Part shown: positions 1 through 6,658 of the stretch, in pieces
Position numbering within the stretch: the stretch's first letter is position 1
How the letters are laid out: each line of letters begins with the position of its first letter
Source: Armatimonadota bacterium
GTDB taxonomy: Bacteria; Armatimonadota; Fimbriimonadia; Fimbriimonadales; Fimbriimonadaceae
Assembly (NCBI GenBank): GCA_023392285.1
Contig: JAEVZK010000076.1
Coordinates: forward strand, 1-8,009
Direction: 5' to 3'
DNA length: 8,009 nucleotides
Notes under the pieces: generated by a model
Seen by the model: the letters and a program-made list of their open reading frames with translations, nothing else
Database searches by the model: none
What the model was told of the DNA's origin: nothing
Program-made: the position numbers and the translations under genes

Positions 1-738
1 CTCAAGAGCGATGCAGATTGACGCTCGTGGGAATTCGGCCATGCCTAAACTTCGCACGGAGATCGGATATGCGCCGACACCCGGACACAGAACGGGCTCA
101 AATTTACCGGAAATTGCTCCTTCTTTCACCCGCTGCCAATTGTCCGCATCCGCACGAAGCAGTTTCTGCAAGAAGGGCGAGGCTCCGTTAAACTGCGAAA
201 GATCGTCGTTTGGCTGCGCGAGGAAGAGAGGCGGCTTCGCGATAAAGGGAGGGGGCTGATAGGTTGTGTTCGGTTGGATTGGTCGGCTGCTCTTCGACTT
301 CCCAATCCACTTTGCCGCGGCTACGATTCGACTGGGTTCTTCCACGAGGACCAGATTGGAATGCTTTCCCATCAGCTCCGCAATCAGGCGATGGCTTCCA
401 CTTGGATGATCGACCGTCACCTCGAAAATGCGATCAAAATCTATTTGAGCGATATTCGTGACGATTCCGCCGCTTAACCTGGCCCGAAGCGCGGCACAGA
501 ACGTGCGAGGGGACGGCTGATTGCCCAATCGCTTAGTTGAGAGATACGCGCGCGCCCACTCGGGGTGACAGCTCAAGATCAGCAACGCTGAACCCGATGA
601 TCCCGCAAAGATTTCCAAACCGACCGTAAAATCGTCCGGCTGCGAAATCTTCTGAATCTTCCCCCCGATGAAAGGCTGCAGTTCCCAAGCCACCGCACAC
701 AGGGTGAACGAGTCAAACGGGATGCGCACGATATTCAT
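1..738 (-). CDS. rqcH: RqcH / NFACT-family ribosome quality control factor, N-terminal 246 residues (partial)
   Basis: This reading frame is open from an ATG at 738 to the left edge, so the C-terminal part is missing. The translation matches the NFACT-N domain of RqcH (formerly FbpA/YloA, the bacterial Rqc2/NEMF homologue). Recognisable pieces are PFDSFTLCAVAWEL near the start, GGKIQKISQP (25-34), LSCHPEWARAYL (55-66), FCAALRARLSGG (80-91), the Asp-Arg motif at 102-103, and ELMGKHSNLVLV (121-132). The family binds 60S/50S subunits carrying peptidyl-tRNA and, with tRNA-Ala, elongates stalled chains with alanine tails that mark them for proteolysis. The D-R pair required for tailing in characterised RqcH is present, so this copy looks active. 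The start directly follows the TAG of the upstream gene (739-741) with no spacer and no clear Shine-Dalgarno, which suggests translational coupling. A GTG at codon 4 is an alternative start. Family assignment is firm; activity is inferred. Confidence 0.93.
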   Translation of the reverse strand, partial: MNIVRIPFDSFTLCAVAWELQPFIGGKIQKISQPDDFTVGLEIFAGSSGSALLILSCHPEWARAYLSTKRLGNQPSPRTFCAALRARLSGGIVTNIAQIDFDRIFEVTVDHPSGSHRLIAELMGKHSNLVLVEEPSRIVAAAKWIGKSKSSRPIQPNTTYQPPPFIAKPPLFLAQPNDDLSQFNGASPFLQKLLRADADNWQRVKEGAISGKFEPVLCPGVGAYPISVRSLGMAEFPRASICIALE

Positions 739-1392
739 CTACGAATGGTCGAAGCGCCTCAGCGCTTTGTCATAGGCAGCGGCAAAATTCAGGTGATTCC
801 AAGGCTCCGCCAAGCAGGGGCCCGCGCCAACAATCAGGCTGGCCGGGTCGACGTCAGGAATCCGGAAGGGGATGGAAGCTTGGAGCAGAATTGCTCGATC
901 CGTTTGCCGAAGAGCCACTCCACATAGCTTTCTTCCCGTGTTTTCATCCACAACGTCGTTGGGTGAGTTGAAGCCAAAACAATCTGCCGTGCGCTGGCCG
1001 CGTAAGGAAAACTGGGTGTCTTCGGCGAGATGGGCAGCCAACCCGCACTCTCGCAATGCTCCGATTAACGGCTGGGTGATCACCCGATAATTAGTCCTCA
1101 GCGACCGACTCGCAAGCCTTGAGTCCGCCAGCGGCATCGCAAGAGATACCGTGACATCGTGCCCATGGAGGACCGCCTTCCCCCCAGTGGGTCTCAGCAC
1201 CCACTTCGTCGTGTCGAGCTCGAAAAGATCTTTGCTCGCGCGTTGGAAGCGGCCGAGGCTGACCCATATTCCAGACCAGGAGTACACTCGCGCCGCGTAA
1301 GCGCCTTCTTCGGCTTCGGCCAACAGCAACGCATCCGTCGCCATATTGGCTGGTCCATCGCCCTCGCCATCGATCTGAAGATGGAAAGGCAT
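739..1392 (-). CDS. Lipoate-protein ligase / octanoyltransferase family protein (BPL_LplA_LipB fold)
   Basis: The 217-residue protein has the lipoyl/biotinyl transferase fold. Visible are the N-terminal GPANMATDALLL (13-24), the ligand loop LRPTGGKAVLHGHDVTVSL (66-84; R67, GG70-71, H76), a Cys in ADCFGFNSPNDV (Cys138), and GRKLCGVALRQ (153-163) with Lys155 where the family has its conserved Lys. A Cys at this position is the acyl-thioester nucleophile in LipM-type octanoyltransferases, which move octanoate from acyl carrier protein to GcvH. LplA ligases instead use ATP and free lipoate. The protein is shorter than LipM (about 280) and lacks the LplA C-terminal accessory domain, so an octanoyl or lipoyl transferase is likelier than an ATP-dependent ligase, but the substrate cannot be fixed by eye. 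The gene starts 14 bp after the upstream gene and its stop abuts the rqcH start. No strong ribosome binding site is visible. Confidence 0.85.
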   Translation of the reverse strand: MPFHLQIDGEGDGPANMATDALLLAEAEEGAYAARVYSWSGIWVSLGRFQRASKDLFELDTTKWVLRPTGGKAVLHGHDVTVSLAMPLADSRLASRSLRTNYRVITQPLIGALRECGLAAHLAEDTQFSLRGQRTADCFGFNSPNDVVDENTGRKLCGVALRQTDRAILLQASIPFRIPDVDPASLIVGAGPCLAEPWNHLNFAAAYDKALRRFDHS

Positions 1393-1406
1393 GGATGAAA
1401 AGATAC

Positions 1407-1991
1407 CTACTCGATCAGGCGCTTTAGCTCGAAGTTGACCTTGAAGAGGAAGGCGCGCGTCTGTTCATCTCGCCGCGCAATATCAACCTTTCCCACCATG
1501 TGGCGGGCCACAAATGCTCGCCCATCAGGGCTTCCGAACTGGTTGACGAGCTGCATCTCTATGTACCCATCCGTCAATTCGCTGACGAACCCGGTGAAGC
1601 GAGTGCCGCTGACATCTTCGATGGTGACGATTTTGTGCTCCTCCATCGCCAGTTGAAGCTGCTCGTCCAAGCTGGGATTGCTCGCTGATGTCCGGAGTCC
1701 ATCCTTCTCGTTGAAGATCGATCCGCGATAGCTGTGCAGCTGCTGAATCTTATTGGAATACGGGTCGTCTATCTCCAGCGCAGTAATGTCTTCGATTCGC
1801 ACGGACATCTGGCCATCCTCTTCACCACGAGGCGTCAGGCACTGAAGCATGACATCGGTGCGGCTGACGGAATCAACGAATCCGACCTCGAACCGATCCG
1901 CTTCATGACTTTGATGATAGAGTGAAACGACCTTTTTCAACTCCAAAGCTTCTTGAAGGATCGAAACGAACTTGCTTCTGACACTCGCCAT
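1407..1991 (-). CDS. Uncharacterised protein with two internal repeats (possible Sm-like/SH3-like barrels)
   Basis: This is a 194-residue soluble protein of unknown function with no signal peptide or membrane segment. The two halves look related. Residues about 15-85 contain ALELKKVVSLY, FEVGFVDSV, VMLQCLTPRG, DGQ and EDITALEI; residues about 115-182 contain AMEEHKIVTIED, FTGFVSEL, IEMQLVNQFG, DGR and VGKVDIAR. Each half reads as a short helix followed by five beta strands with a mid-repeat DG, the pattern of small barrels such as Sm-like or SH3-like folds. That is an inference from pattern only. It is the first gene of the apparent operon with the lipoate-family gene and rqcH. The ATG at 1991 has no Shine-Dalgarno; an AT-rich TAAAAAT (2000-2006, minus) lies 8 nt upstream. 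An RNA- or protein-binding role is possible but unproven. Confidence 0.72.
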   Translation of the reverse strand: MASVRSKFVSILQEALELKKVVSLYHQSHEADRFEVGFVDSVSRTDVMLQCLTPRGEEDGQMSVRIEDITALEIDDPYSNKIQQLHSYRGSIFNEKDGLRTSASNPSLDEQLQLAMEEHKIVTIEDVSGTRFTGFVSELTDGYIEMQLVNQFGSPDGRAFVARHMVGKVDIARRDEQTRAFLFKVNFELKRLIE

Positions 1992-2080
1992 CGGTAGAGA
2001 TTTTTACGCACAAACGATGCCGTTTCTACGGGAATGCCAACATTCGCGCAGAATCTCGCAAGTTAGGCGGCGAAGTTGAG

Positions 2081-2113
2081 CAAAAAAGAAGCGACGGCGC
2101 AGGGCCGTCGCTT
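2081..2113 (-). terminator. Rho-independent terminator of dnaK
   Basis: Read on the minus strand, a perfect 10-bp stem AAGCGACGGC / GCCGTCGCTT with a 5-nt loop is followed by CTTTTTTG. It starts about 20 nt after the dnaK stop codon. The GC-rich stem plus U-tract is a textbook intrinsic terminator, and it isolates dnaK from the 1407-1991 operon downstream. Confidence 0.93.
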
Positions 2114-2134
2114 GCTTCATCTCGTCCAGAGCGA

Positions 2135-4045
2135 TTATTTTTCTTCTTTGAACTCAGCGTCGATGACGTCTTCGTTCTGATTCGCGGCACCGACTCCAGC
2201 GCCGACCTTTTCACCACCATCGCTCGCGTCGGCGGCTGCTTCCGCGTTCTTGTACAAGATCTCCGCGATCTTGTGGCTGTCGCCTTCGAGATCGCTATAA
2301 GCGGCCTGAATCGCGTCAGCTTCGCCTTCGCTTACCGCCTTTCGCAGAGTCGCAATCTTCTCCTCCGTGCTGGTTCTCAAGCTTTCCTCAACCTTGTCCC
2401 CCGCATCCTTCAGCGTCTTTTCAGTTTGATAGGCGAGTGAATCCGCGCGGTTCTTGAGTTCGATGAGCTCTTGGGCTTGCTTGTCTGCTTCTGCATTGAG
2501 TTCAGCTTCCTTAACCATCCGCTCGATCTCATCCTTATTTAGATTGCCCGACCCGGTGATCGTGATCGACTGCTTCGCTCCCGTGGCCTTCTCTTGAGCG
2601 GTGACGTTCAAGATGCCGTTCGCGTCGATGTCGAAGGTGACCTCGATCTGGGGAACACGGGCTGGTGCGGGCGGAATGCCTGCCAAGTGGAATCGACCAA
2701 TGCTCTTGTTGTCTCGCGCCATCGGACGCTCGCCTTGAAGGATGTGAATCTCCACTTCGGGCTGATTGTCGGTCGCCGTCGTGTAAACCCGGCTCTTCTT
2801 GGTCGGAATAGTGGTGTTTCGATCAATCAATTTGTCGAAGATTCCGCCTTGGGTCTCGACACCCATGCTCAGAGGAGTCACGTCGAGAAGAACGATGTTC
2901 TTCACTTCCCCGCCAAGGACGCCCGCCTGAATCGCAGCTCCAACCGCCACGACCTCGTCCGGGTTGACCGATCGGTTCGGGTCCTTTCCGGTCAGCTTCT
3001 TAACCAAGTCCTGAACCTGGGGCATGCGAGTCGATCCGCCCACAAGAATGACTTCGTTAAGCTCATTTGCCTTCAATTTGGCGTCTTCCAACGCGGTCTG
3101 GAAAGGCTTCTTCACTCGCTCCATCAAGTCGTGAGTAAGTTCCTCGAACTTGGCTCGAGACAGGGAGTAATCCAGGTGCTTCGGGCCACTCGCATCCGCT
3201 GTGATGTACGGCAGGTTGATCTGCGTCTGCATCTGGCTGGATAACTCGATCTTCGCACGTTCGGCCGCTTCTCTCAGTCGCTGGACTGCCGCCTTGTCAT
3301 TCATGAGATCGACGCCTTGATCCTTCTTGAACTCCGAAACAAGCCACTCCACAATCTTGTTGTCGAAGTCATCGCCACCCAGGTGCGAGTCACCGGCCGT
3401 GGATTTCACCTCGAACACGCCTTCGCCTACTTCCAGGATCGACACGTCAAACGTTCCACCACCGAGGTCGAACACACAGATCGTCTCGTTCGCCTTCTTG
3501 TCCAAGCCATAAGCCAGGGAAGCTGCCGTAGGTTCGTTGATGATGCGCAGCACTTCCAGTCCTGCGATTTCGCCCGCGTTCTTCGTGGCAGTCCGTTGAG
3601 AGTCGTTGAAGTAGGCCGGGACGGTGATGACCGCCTTCGTTACCGGCTGGCCCAGATACGCCTCGGCATCCGTTTTCAGTTTTTGAAGGATCATGGCGCT
3701 GATCTCTTCCGGAGTCAAGTCCTTGCCGAGCGCTGGCACACTTGCGGCCGCTTGGCCGTTCTTGCCAGCTTTCACTTTATAGCTGACGCGCTTGAGCTCA
3801 TCTTCGACTTCTGTGGTCTTGTGACCCATGAAGCGCTTAATGGATGAAATGGTGTTCTCTGGATTCACCACGCTTTGGCGCTTGGCGGTCACTCCGACGA
3901 GGCGCTCGCCGTTCTGTTTGAAGCCGACGACGCTAGGAGTGGTGCGCGCACCTTCCGCGTTCGCGATGACGACCGGTTCACCACCTTCCATCACGGCGAC
4001 GACCGAGTTAGTTGTTCCTAAGTCAATTCCTACTGTTTTCGACAT
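2135..4045 (-). CDS. dnaK: Molecular chaperone DnaK (Hsp70)
   Basis: This is a full-length 636-residue Hsp70. The nucleotide-binding domain covers about 1-384, with IDLGTTNSVVAV (7-18), catalytic-region Lys70, DLGGGTFDVSI (193-203, Thr198) and the third Hsp70 signature VILVGGSTRMPQVQDLV (332-348). The interdomain linker VLLD is at 385-388, the beta substrate-binding domain about 390-505, the helical lid about 506-605, and the tail ends DVIDAEFKEEK, like E. coli DnaK. DnaK binds exposed hydrophobic peptides in an ATP cycle driven by DnaJ and GrpE. The roughly 25-residue insert in the first quadrant (about 77-110), absent from Firmicutes-type DnaK, is present. No grpE or dnaJ is adjacent, so the gene stands alone between a divergent promoter region and its own terminator. 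I see no canonical CIRCE repeat upstream. The start gives the standard MSKTVGIDLGTT N-terminus; upstream AAGAAG is only a weak Shine-Dalgarno. Confidence 0.99.
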   Translation of the reverse strand: MSKTVGIDLGTTNSVVAVMEGGEPVVIANAEGARTTPSVVGFKQNGERLVGVTAKRQSVVNPENTISSIKRFMGHKTTEVEDELKRVSYKVKAGKNGQAAASVPALGKDLTPEEISAMILQKLKTDAEAYLGQPVTKAVITVPAYFNDSQRTATKNAGEIAGLEVLRIINEPTAASLAYGLDKKANETICVFDLGGGTFDVSILEVGEGVFEVKSTAGDSHLGGDDFDNKIVEWLVSEFKKDQGVDLMNDKAAVQRLREAAERAKIELSSQMQTQINLPYITADASGPKHLDYSLSRAKFEELTHDLMERVKKPFQTALEDAKLKANELNEVILVGGSTRMPQVQDLVKKLTGKDPNRSVNPDEVVAVGAAIQAGVLGGEVKNIVLLDVTPLSMGVETQGGIFDKLIDRNTTIPTKKSRVYTTATDNQPEVEIHILQGERPMARDNKSIGRFHLAGIPPAPARVPQIEVTFDIDANGILNVTAQEKATGAKQSITITGSGNLNKDEIERMVKEAELNAEADKQAQELIELKNRADSLAYQTEKTLKDAGDKVEESLRTSTEEKIATLRKAVSEGEADAIQAAYSDLEGDSHKIAEILYKNAEAAADASDGGEKVGAGVGAANQNEDVIDAEFKEEK

Positions 4046-4051
4046 GTTCTT

Positions 4052-4081
4052 CTTATACCCTTATCTACTATTACGAGTCAA
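4052..4081 (-). promoter_or_regulatory. Candidate dnaK promoter, possibly leaderless
   Basis: On the minus strand a TTGACT (4081-4076) is separated by 18 nt from TATAAG (4057-4052), which ends 6 nt before the dnaK ATG. Both hexamers match sigma-70 consensus at 5 of 6 positions. The expected transcription start would fall at or next to the start codon, giving a leaderless mRNA. This is by eye only; a promoter further upstream remains possible. Confidence 0.4.
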
Positions 4082-4086
4082 TTCAC

Positions 4087-4114
4087 TTGAGTGCAATAGA
4101 CTCACATGTAAGAT
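4087..4114 (+). promoter_or_regulatory. Candidate divergent promoter for the 4190 gene
   Basis: TTGAGT (4087-4092), a 16-nt spacer and TAAGAT (4109-4114) form a modest sigma-70-like match in the 144-bp divergent intergenic region. It would give a leader of roughly 70 nt. The site overlaps a short inverted repeat TGAGT-N7-ACTCA (4088-4104). Both hexamers deviate at two positions, so this is tentative. Confidence 0.28.
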
Positions 4115-4189
4115 ACAACGCTTGCTGGCGGGAAGAGGTTCCGAATCCGTCAATCGTCCTGAAAACTCTGAAAGGTTTATGCTGATGAA

Positions 4190-4639
4190 GTGAAATTTAT
4201 CACCGCTGCGGGGATCTTTCTGGCTTATGTAATTGCTGGAGACATTGTCGGCGTCGTAGCCAGCTTCGTCGCTGATATCCTTCCTTTCAGAGCGATCAGC
4301 ACGCCACTCTTTTTCACCATCTGGTTTGTAGTCGGCGTGTTTTGCGGCTTGCTCTCTTTTGACAAAATGGGAGCGGTTCTGACCGGAAAATCTGATGTCG
4401 ATTGGTCTCAGCTGCAAAGTAGCCGGCGGACCGGATGGATTGTTTCTGCCATAGCCTTGCTGATCACATGCATCTTATGCTTTCTATGCTATCGCCTATT
4501 CTGGACCAGCGGAGGTTCCTCGGAGTTCTTCGTTCCTGACAACATTCCGTTGAGCATCACGTTCTTCTCAGCGATCATTCTTTCAACCGTTGGCGCCCAG
4601 TTCTTGTTTTCTCCGTCGGACGGGAAAAAACCCGGGTAG
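4190..4639 (+). CDS. Small integral membrane protein, four predicted helices, function unknown
   Basis: I do not recognise this 149-residue family. Four hydrophobic segments are visible at about 4-28, 37-57, 82-105 and 119-140. A polar cytoplasmic-looking loop (58-80, with GKSDVDWSQLQSSRR) lies between helices 2 and 3, and a short Lys-containing tail ends the protein. The start is GTG at 4190. The only Shine-Dalgarno-like element, AAAGG (4171-4175), sits better for an ATG at 4185, which opens the two-codon ORF ATG-AAG-TGA overlapping this GTG. The gene diverges from dnaK and is followed after 9 bp by the 4649 gene in the same frame, so the two are probably co-transcribed. The antisense frame here is charged and repetitive, as expected of a shadow of a membrane gene. 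Confidence 0.72.
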   Translation: MKFITAAGIFLAYVIAGDIVGVVASFVADILPFRAISTPLFFTIWFVVGVFCGLLSFDKMGAVLTGKSDVDWSQLQSSRRTGWIVSAIALLITCILCFLCYRLFWTSGGSSEFFVPDNIPLSITFFSAIILSTVGAQFLFSPSDGKKPG

Positions 4640-4648
4640 CGTAACCGA

Positions 4649-5443
4649 ATGATTCTGCCAGCACTTGTCCTGCTTCATCAGCAGGAGCAGTCGGACCGAG
4701 TTTCCGCAATCTACCGGTTTCCCGCCTCTGAGGCGACCCCCAAGATGGTCAGTGAGCTGATGGTTGGCTTTCACTACGATTCCTACTGCATCGAGCCTCG
4801 CGTGCCGCCGGCGATTAGAACGATGCTAAAGGGAAAGATCAAGATCGTCTCGCCGGAGAGTATCGACACACCGGCAAATATGAAGTGGCGCAACGCGACG
4901 ATCGCCTTTGTGCAAGGCAAGATTTCCCCCAAGACTTGGGTGCAACGCACGCGTCACTTAGGGGAGACGGTCCATTTTCTCTCTAATCCGAAGACGGAAG
5001 ATTATCGAACGCTGACGGGAAACGACAGCGGCCGCCCCGTGATGGGAGAAATGCTGGTGCTCATGCTGCCGGGTCTGCCTTGCTTCACCAGTTCGGATAT
5101 CTGGATCACGCGTGAACTTCCAGATGCGGGCCGACTTCAAAGCTGGATCCTTGCCATGCATGATTGGCTTGGGCCGGAGCTGCAGTTCAGGCATGACAAC
5201 CCGTTCGTCACAAAAGGGCCGATCGAAATTGTTCGGGCAGATCCAATTCCGGGCATGCTACGCTTCCTGATCAAAGGCAAGCCGCACTCCTACCGTTACA
5301 CCATTAACAACTCCGAGGCACCCATACCCCTACCGAATCTCAACTGTGATCGGGTCCTAGGGAGTCGCGGGCTATATGCGGAGGATGAAAAATCCGTCCC
5401 GCAAATCCAGCCCTTCGGAACCATTGTTGAAGAGCTGCCCTAG
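4649..5443 (+). CDS. Hypothetical 264-residue protein with short hydrophobic N-terminus
   Basis: I do not recognise this protein. It begins with a short hydrophobic stretch (ILPALVLL, residues 2-9) followed by a polar QQEQ. This could be a minimal signal sequence, but it lacks the basic n-region. The rest is mixed alpha/beta and soluble-looking, with Cys at 47, 145 and 233, a Trp-rich middle (W80, W97, W152, W166, W173) and a Pro-rich C-terminus. No catalytic motif is evident. It lies 9 bp after the TAG of the four-helix membrane gene and in the same frame (TAG, three codons, ATG), with no good Shine-Dalgarno, so translation may be coupled or the two may once have been one ORF. The pair probably functions together, perhaps at the membrane; that is inference from position alone. 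Confidence 0.7.
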   Translation: MILPALVLLHQQEQSDRVSAIYRFPASEATPKMVSELMVGFHYDSYCIEPRVPPAIRTMLKGKIKIVSPESIDTPANMKWRNATIAFVQGKISPKTWVQRTRHLGETVHFLSNPKTEDYRTLTGNDSGRPVMGEMLVLMLPGLPCFTSSDIWITRELPDAGRLQSWILAMHDWLGPELQFRHDNPFVTKGPIEIVRADPIPGMLRFLIKGKPHSYRYTINNSEAPIPLPNLNCDRVLGSRGLYAEDEKSVPQIQPFGTIVEELP

Positions 5444-5496
5444 AGGCATATCTCATTTTTTGTTGATCCTTCCGCAATAAATGATCGTCTATATGG

Positions 5497-5514
5497 TATT
5501 GCGCAATATTGCGC
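5497..5514. promoter_or_regulatory. Overlapping perfect palindromes, candidate operator upstream of the CuAO_N gene
   Basis: TATTGCGCAATA (5497-5508) is a perfect 12-bp palindrome and GCGCAATATTGCGC (5501-5514) a perfect 14-bp palindrome overlapping it. TATTGCGC is thus repeated at exactly one helical turn (10 bp). A second inverted repeat, GACCC-GATT-GGGTC, follows at 5517-5530. They lie 44-77 bp before the 5574 start codon, where a transcription factor could bind. No regulator is identified. Confidence 0.45.
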
Positions 5515-5558
5515 GCGACCCGATTGGGTCATATCACGGTCGCTCTGCGATCAAATAA

Positions 5559-5564
5559 AAGGAG
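5559..5564 (+). promoter_or_regulatory. Shine-Dalgarno of the CuAO_N gene
   Basis: AAGGAG lies 9 nt before the ATG at 5574, the best ribosome binding site in the window. It supports the first of the two adjacent ATG codons (5574 and 5577) as start. It is flanked by a direct repeat GATCAA (5549-5554 and 5566-5571). Confidence 0.8.
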
Positions 5565-5573
5565 AGATCAACT

Positions 5574-6656
5574 ATGATGAATTCAAAGAAGGCGATCTTC
5601 GCCGCCGCAGGAATCGCTCTCGCGGGAGCTGCTTACGCGCAGAATATCACCGTAAACGTCGATGGACAGCCGATGCAATTCACCGGCACTTCCCCCAAGA
5701 TGATCGATGGACGAGTTCTTGTTCCTCTTCGAGGCGTCTTTGAAGAGCTCGGCGCATCGGTTCAATGGAATCCTAGCTCTCGAACCATCCACGCAACCCG
5801 AAACGGCCAAGATGTGATGCTTTCGATCGGCAATCGCAACGCTTCAGTCGACGGCAAGAGCGTGTATCTCGACGTTCCTGCGATGATCATCGGCAACAGC
5901 ACCATGGTTCCGATTCGTTTCGTGAGCGAGGCACTTGGAGCAGACGTAAATTGGATGGCTGCCATGAACCAAGTCACGATCAACACAAACGGCATGGGAA
6001 TGGGCAACCAAGTCGGCATGCACAATGGGAACAACGGCAACTGGAACAATGGATCGAGCACCATCAATTCTCCAGCGAAGCCACTGCGCCGGGTGATGGT
6101 CACTCGGGACACGGTCATTCCGGTGACTCTCGATCATACGATCAGCTCGCGCACAGCCCATAAAAAAGATCGCTTCACCGCTACCGTGAACTTTTCCGGC
6201 GATGACTACGCGACGATTCCACAGGGCACCAAGGTTGAAGGACATGTCGCCGCGGTAAGCCGCATGGATGGCAAGAATCCGGGCATGCTCGAGCTGGAAT
6301 TTGATCGGCTCCGATTCCCGAACGGCCGCAGCGTGAAAATCGATGGTGATCTCACTTCGCTCGACAGCAAATACGCGACCAAGGACGGTAATGGAATCTG
6401 GACCGCAACAAACGCTGGCAAGGACCAACGGGCCGTTTATGCCGGGTACGGAGCAGGTGCAGGACTGCTAGTCGGACTCCTTACGAAGAAGCCGCTCGAA
6501 GGCACCATCTTAGGTGGTGCGTTGGGCTATCTCTATGGTCAGGTTCAGCATGACCAGAAGAAATCCGCAGACGTTACTCTGAAACCGGGCACCGAATTCG
6601 GCGTTCGCCTCAACAATGACGTCGCTGTAAGCTGGCCCGCAGGTGGCGGCCGCTAA
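5574..6656 (+). CDS. Secreted protein: copper amine oxidase N-terminal-like domain, VirB10-like beta domain, glycine zipper
   Basis: The 360-residue protein starts with a clear Sec signal peptide (KK, then a hydrophobic core, AYA|QN; cleavage near 22/23). Residues about 24-137 form a CuAO_N1-type domain, seen from the repeated VPxRxxxExLGAxVxW motif (VPLRGVFEELGASVQW, 50-65; VPIRFVSEALGADVNW, 112-127). This domain is common in secreted proteins without oxidase activity and here is not attached to any amine oxidase. A Met/Gly/Asn linker (139-163) leads to a beta-rich region (about 175-265) reminiscent of TrbI/VirB10-type domains (VIPVTLDHTISSRT, IPQGTKVEGHV, LRFPNGRSVKIDG). A glycine-rich segment follows (289-322, GYGAGAGLLVG and ILGGALGYLYG), resembling glycine zippers that insert in or lean on membranes. 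It probably acts in the envelope. The 130-bp upstream spacer and good ribosome binding site indicate an independent unit. Confidence 0.85.
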   Translation: MMNSKKAIFAAAGIALAGAAYAQNITVNVDGQPMQFTGTSPKMIDGRVLVPLRGVFEELGASVQWNPSSRTIHATRNGQDVMLSIGNRNASVDGKSVYLDVPAMIIGNSTMVPIRFVSEALGADVNWMAAMNQVTINTNGMGMGNQVGMHNGNNGNWNNGSSTINSPAKPLRRVMVTRDTVIPVTLDHTISSRTAHKKDRFTATVNFSGDDYATIPQGTKVEGHVAAVSRMDGKNPGMLELEFDRLRFPNGRSVKIDGDLTSLDSKYATKDGNGIWTATNAGKDQRAVYAGYGAGAGLLVGLLTKKPLEGTILGGALGYLYGQVQHDQKKSADVTLKPGTEFGVRLNNDVAVSWPAGGGR

Positions 6657-6658
6657 GG

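Noticed and set aside
11..477. Short plus-strand ORFs in the first 480 bp
   Set aside because: The minus strand here encodes the conserved RqcH N-terminus without interruption; these are shadows.
2594..3847. Two long plus-strand ORFs (216 and 176 residues) opposite dnaK
   Set aside because: They lie wholly antisense to a full-length, unambiguous dnaK and have the His/Arg/Val-rich composition of codon shadows.
4075..4104. Possible CIRCE element (GAGTGC-like) upstream of dnaK
   Set aside because: Only a fragment of the half-site (GAGTGCAA) is present; the TTAGCACTC partner at 9-nt spacing is missing.
4061..4417. 118-residue minus-strand ORF upstream of dnaK
   Set aside because: It overlaps the dnaK promoter region and the antisense of a clear membrane-protein gene, and shows no domain-like pattern.
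5444..5465. GAG-N6-CTC followed by a T-run after the 4649-5443 gene, as a terminator
   Set aside because: The stem is only 3 bp, too weak to call despite the ATTTTTTG tail.
5844..6428. 194-residue minus-strand ORF
   Set aside because: It is antisense to the CuAO_N gene, which has a signal peptide, domain motifs and a good ribosome binding site.
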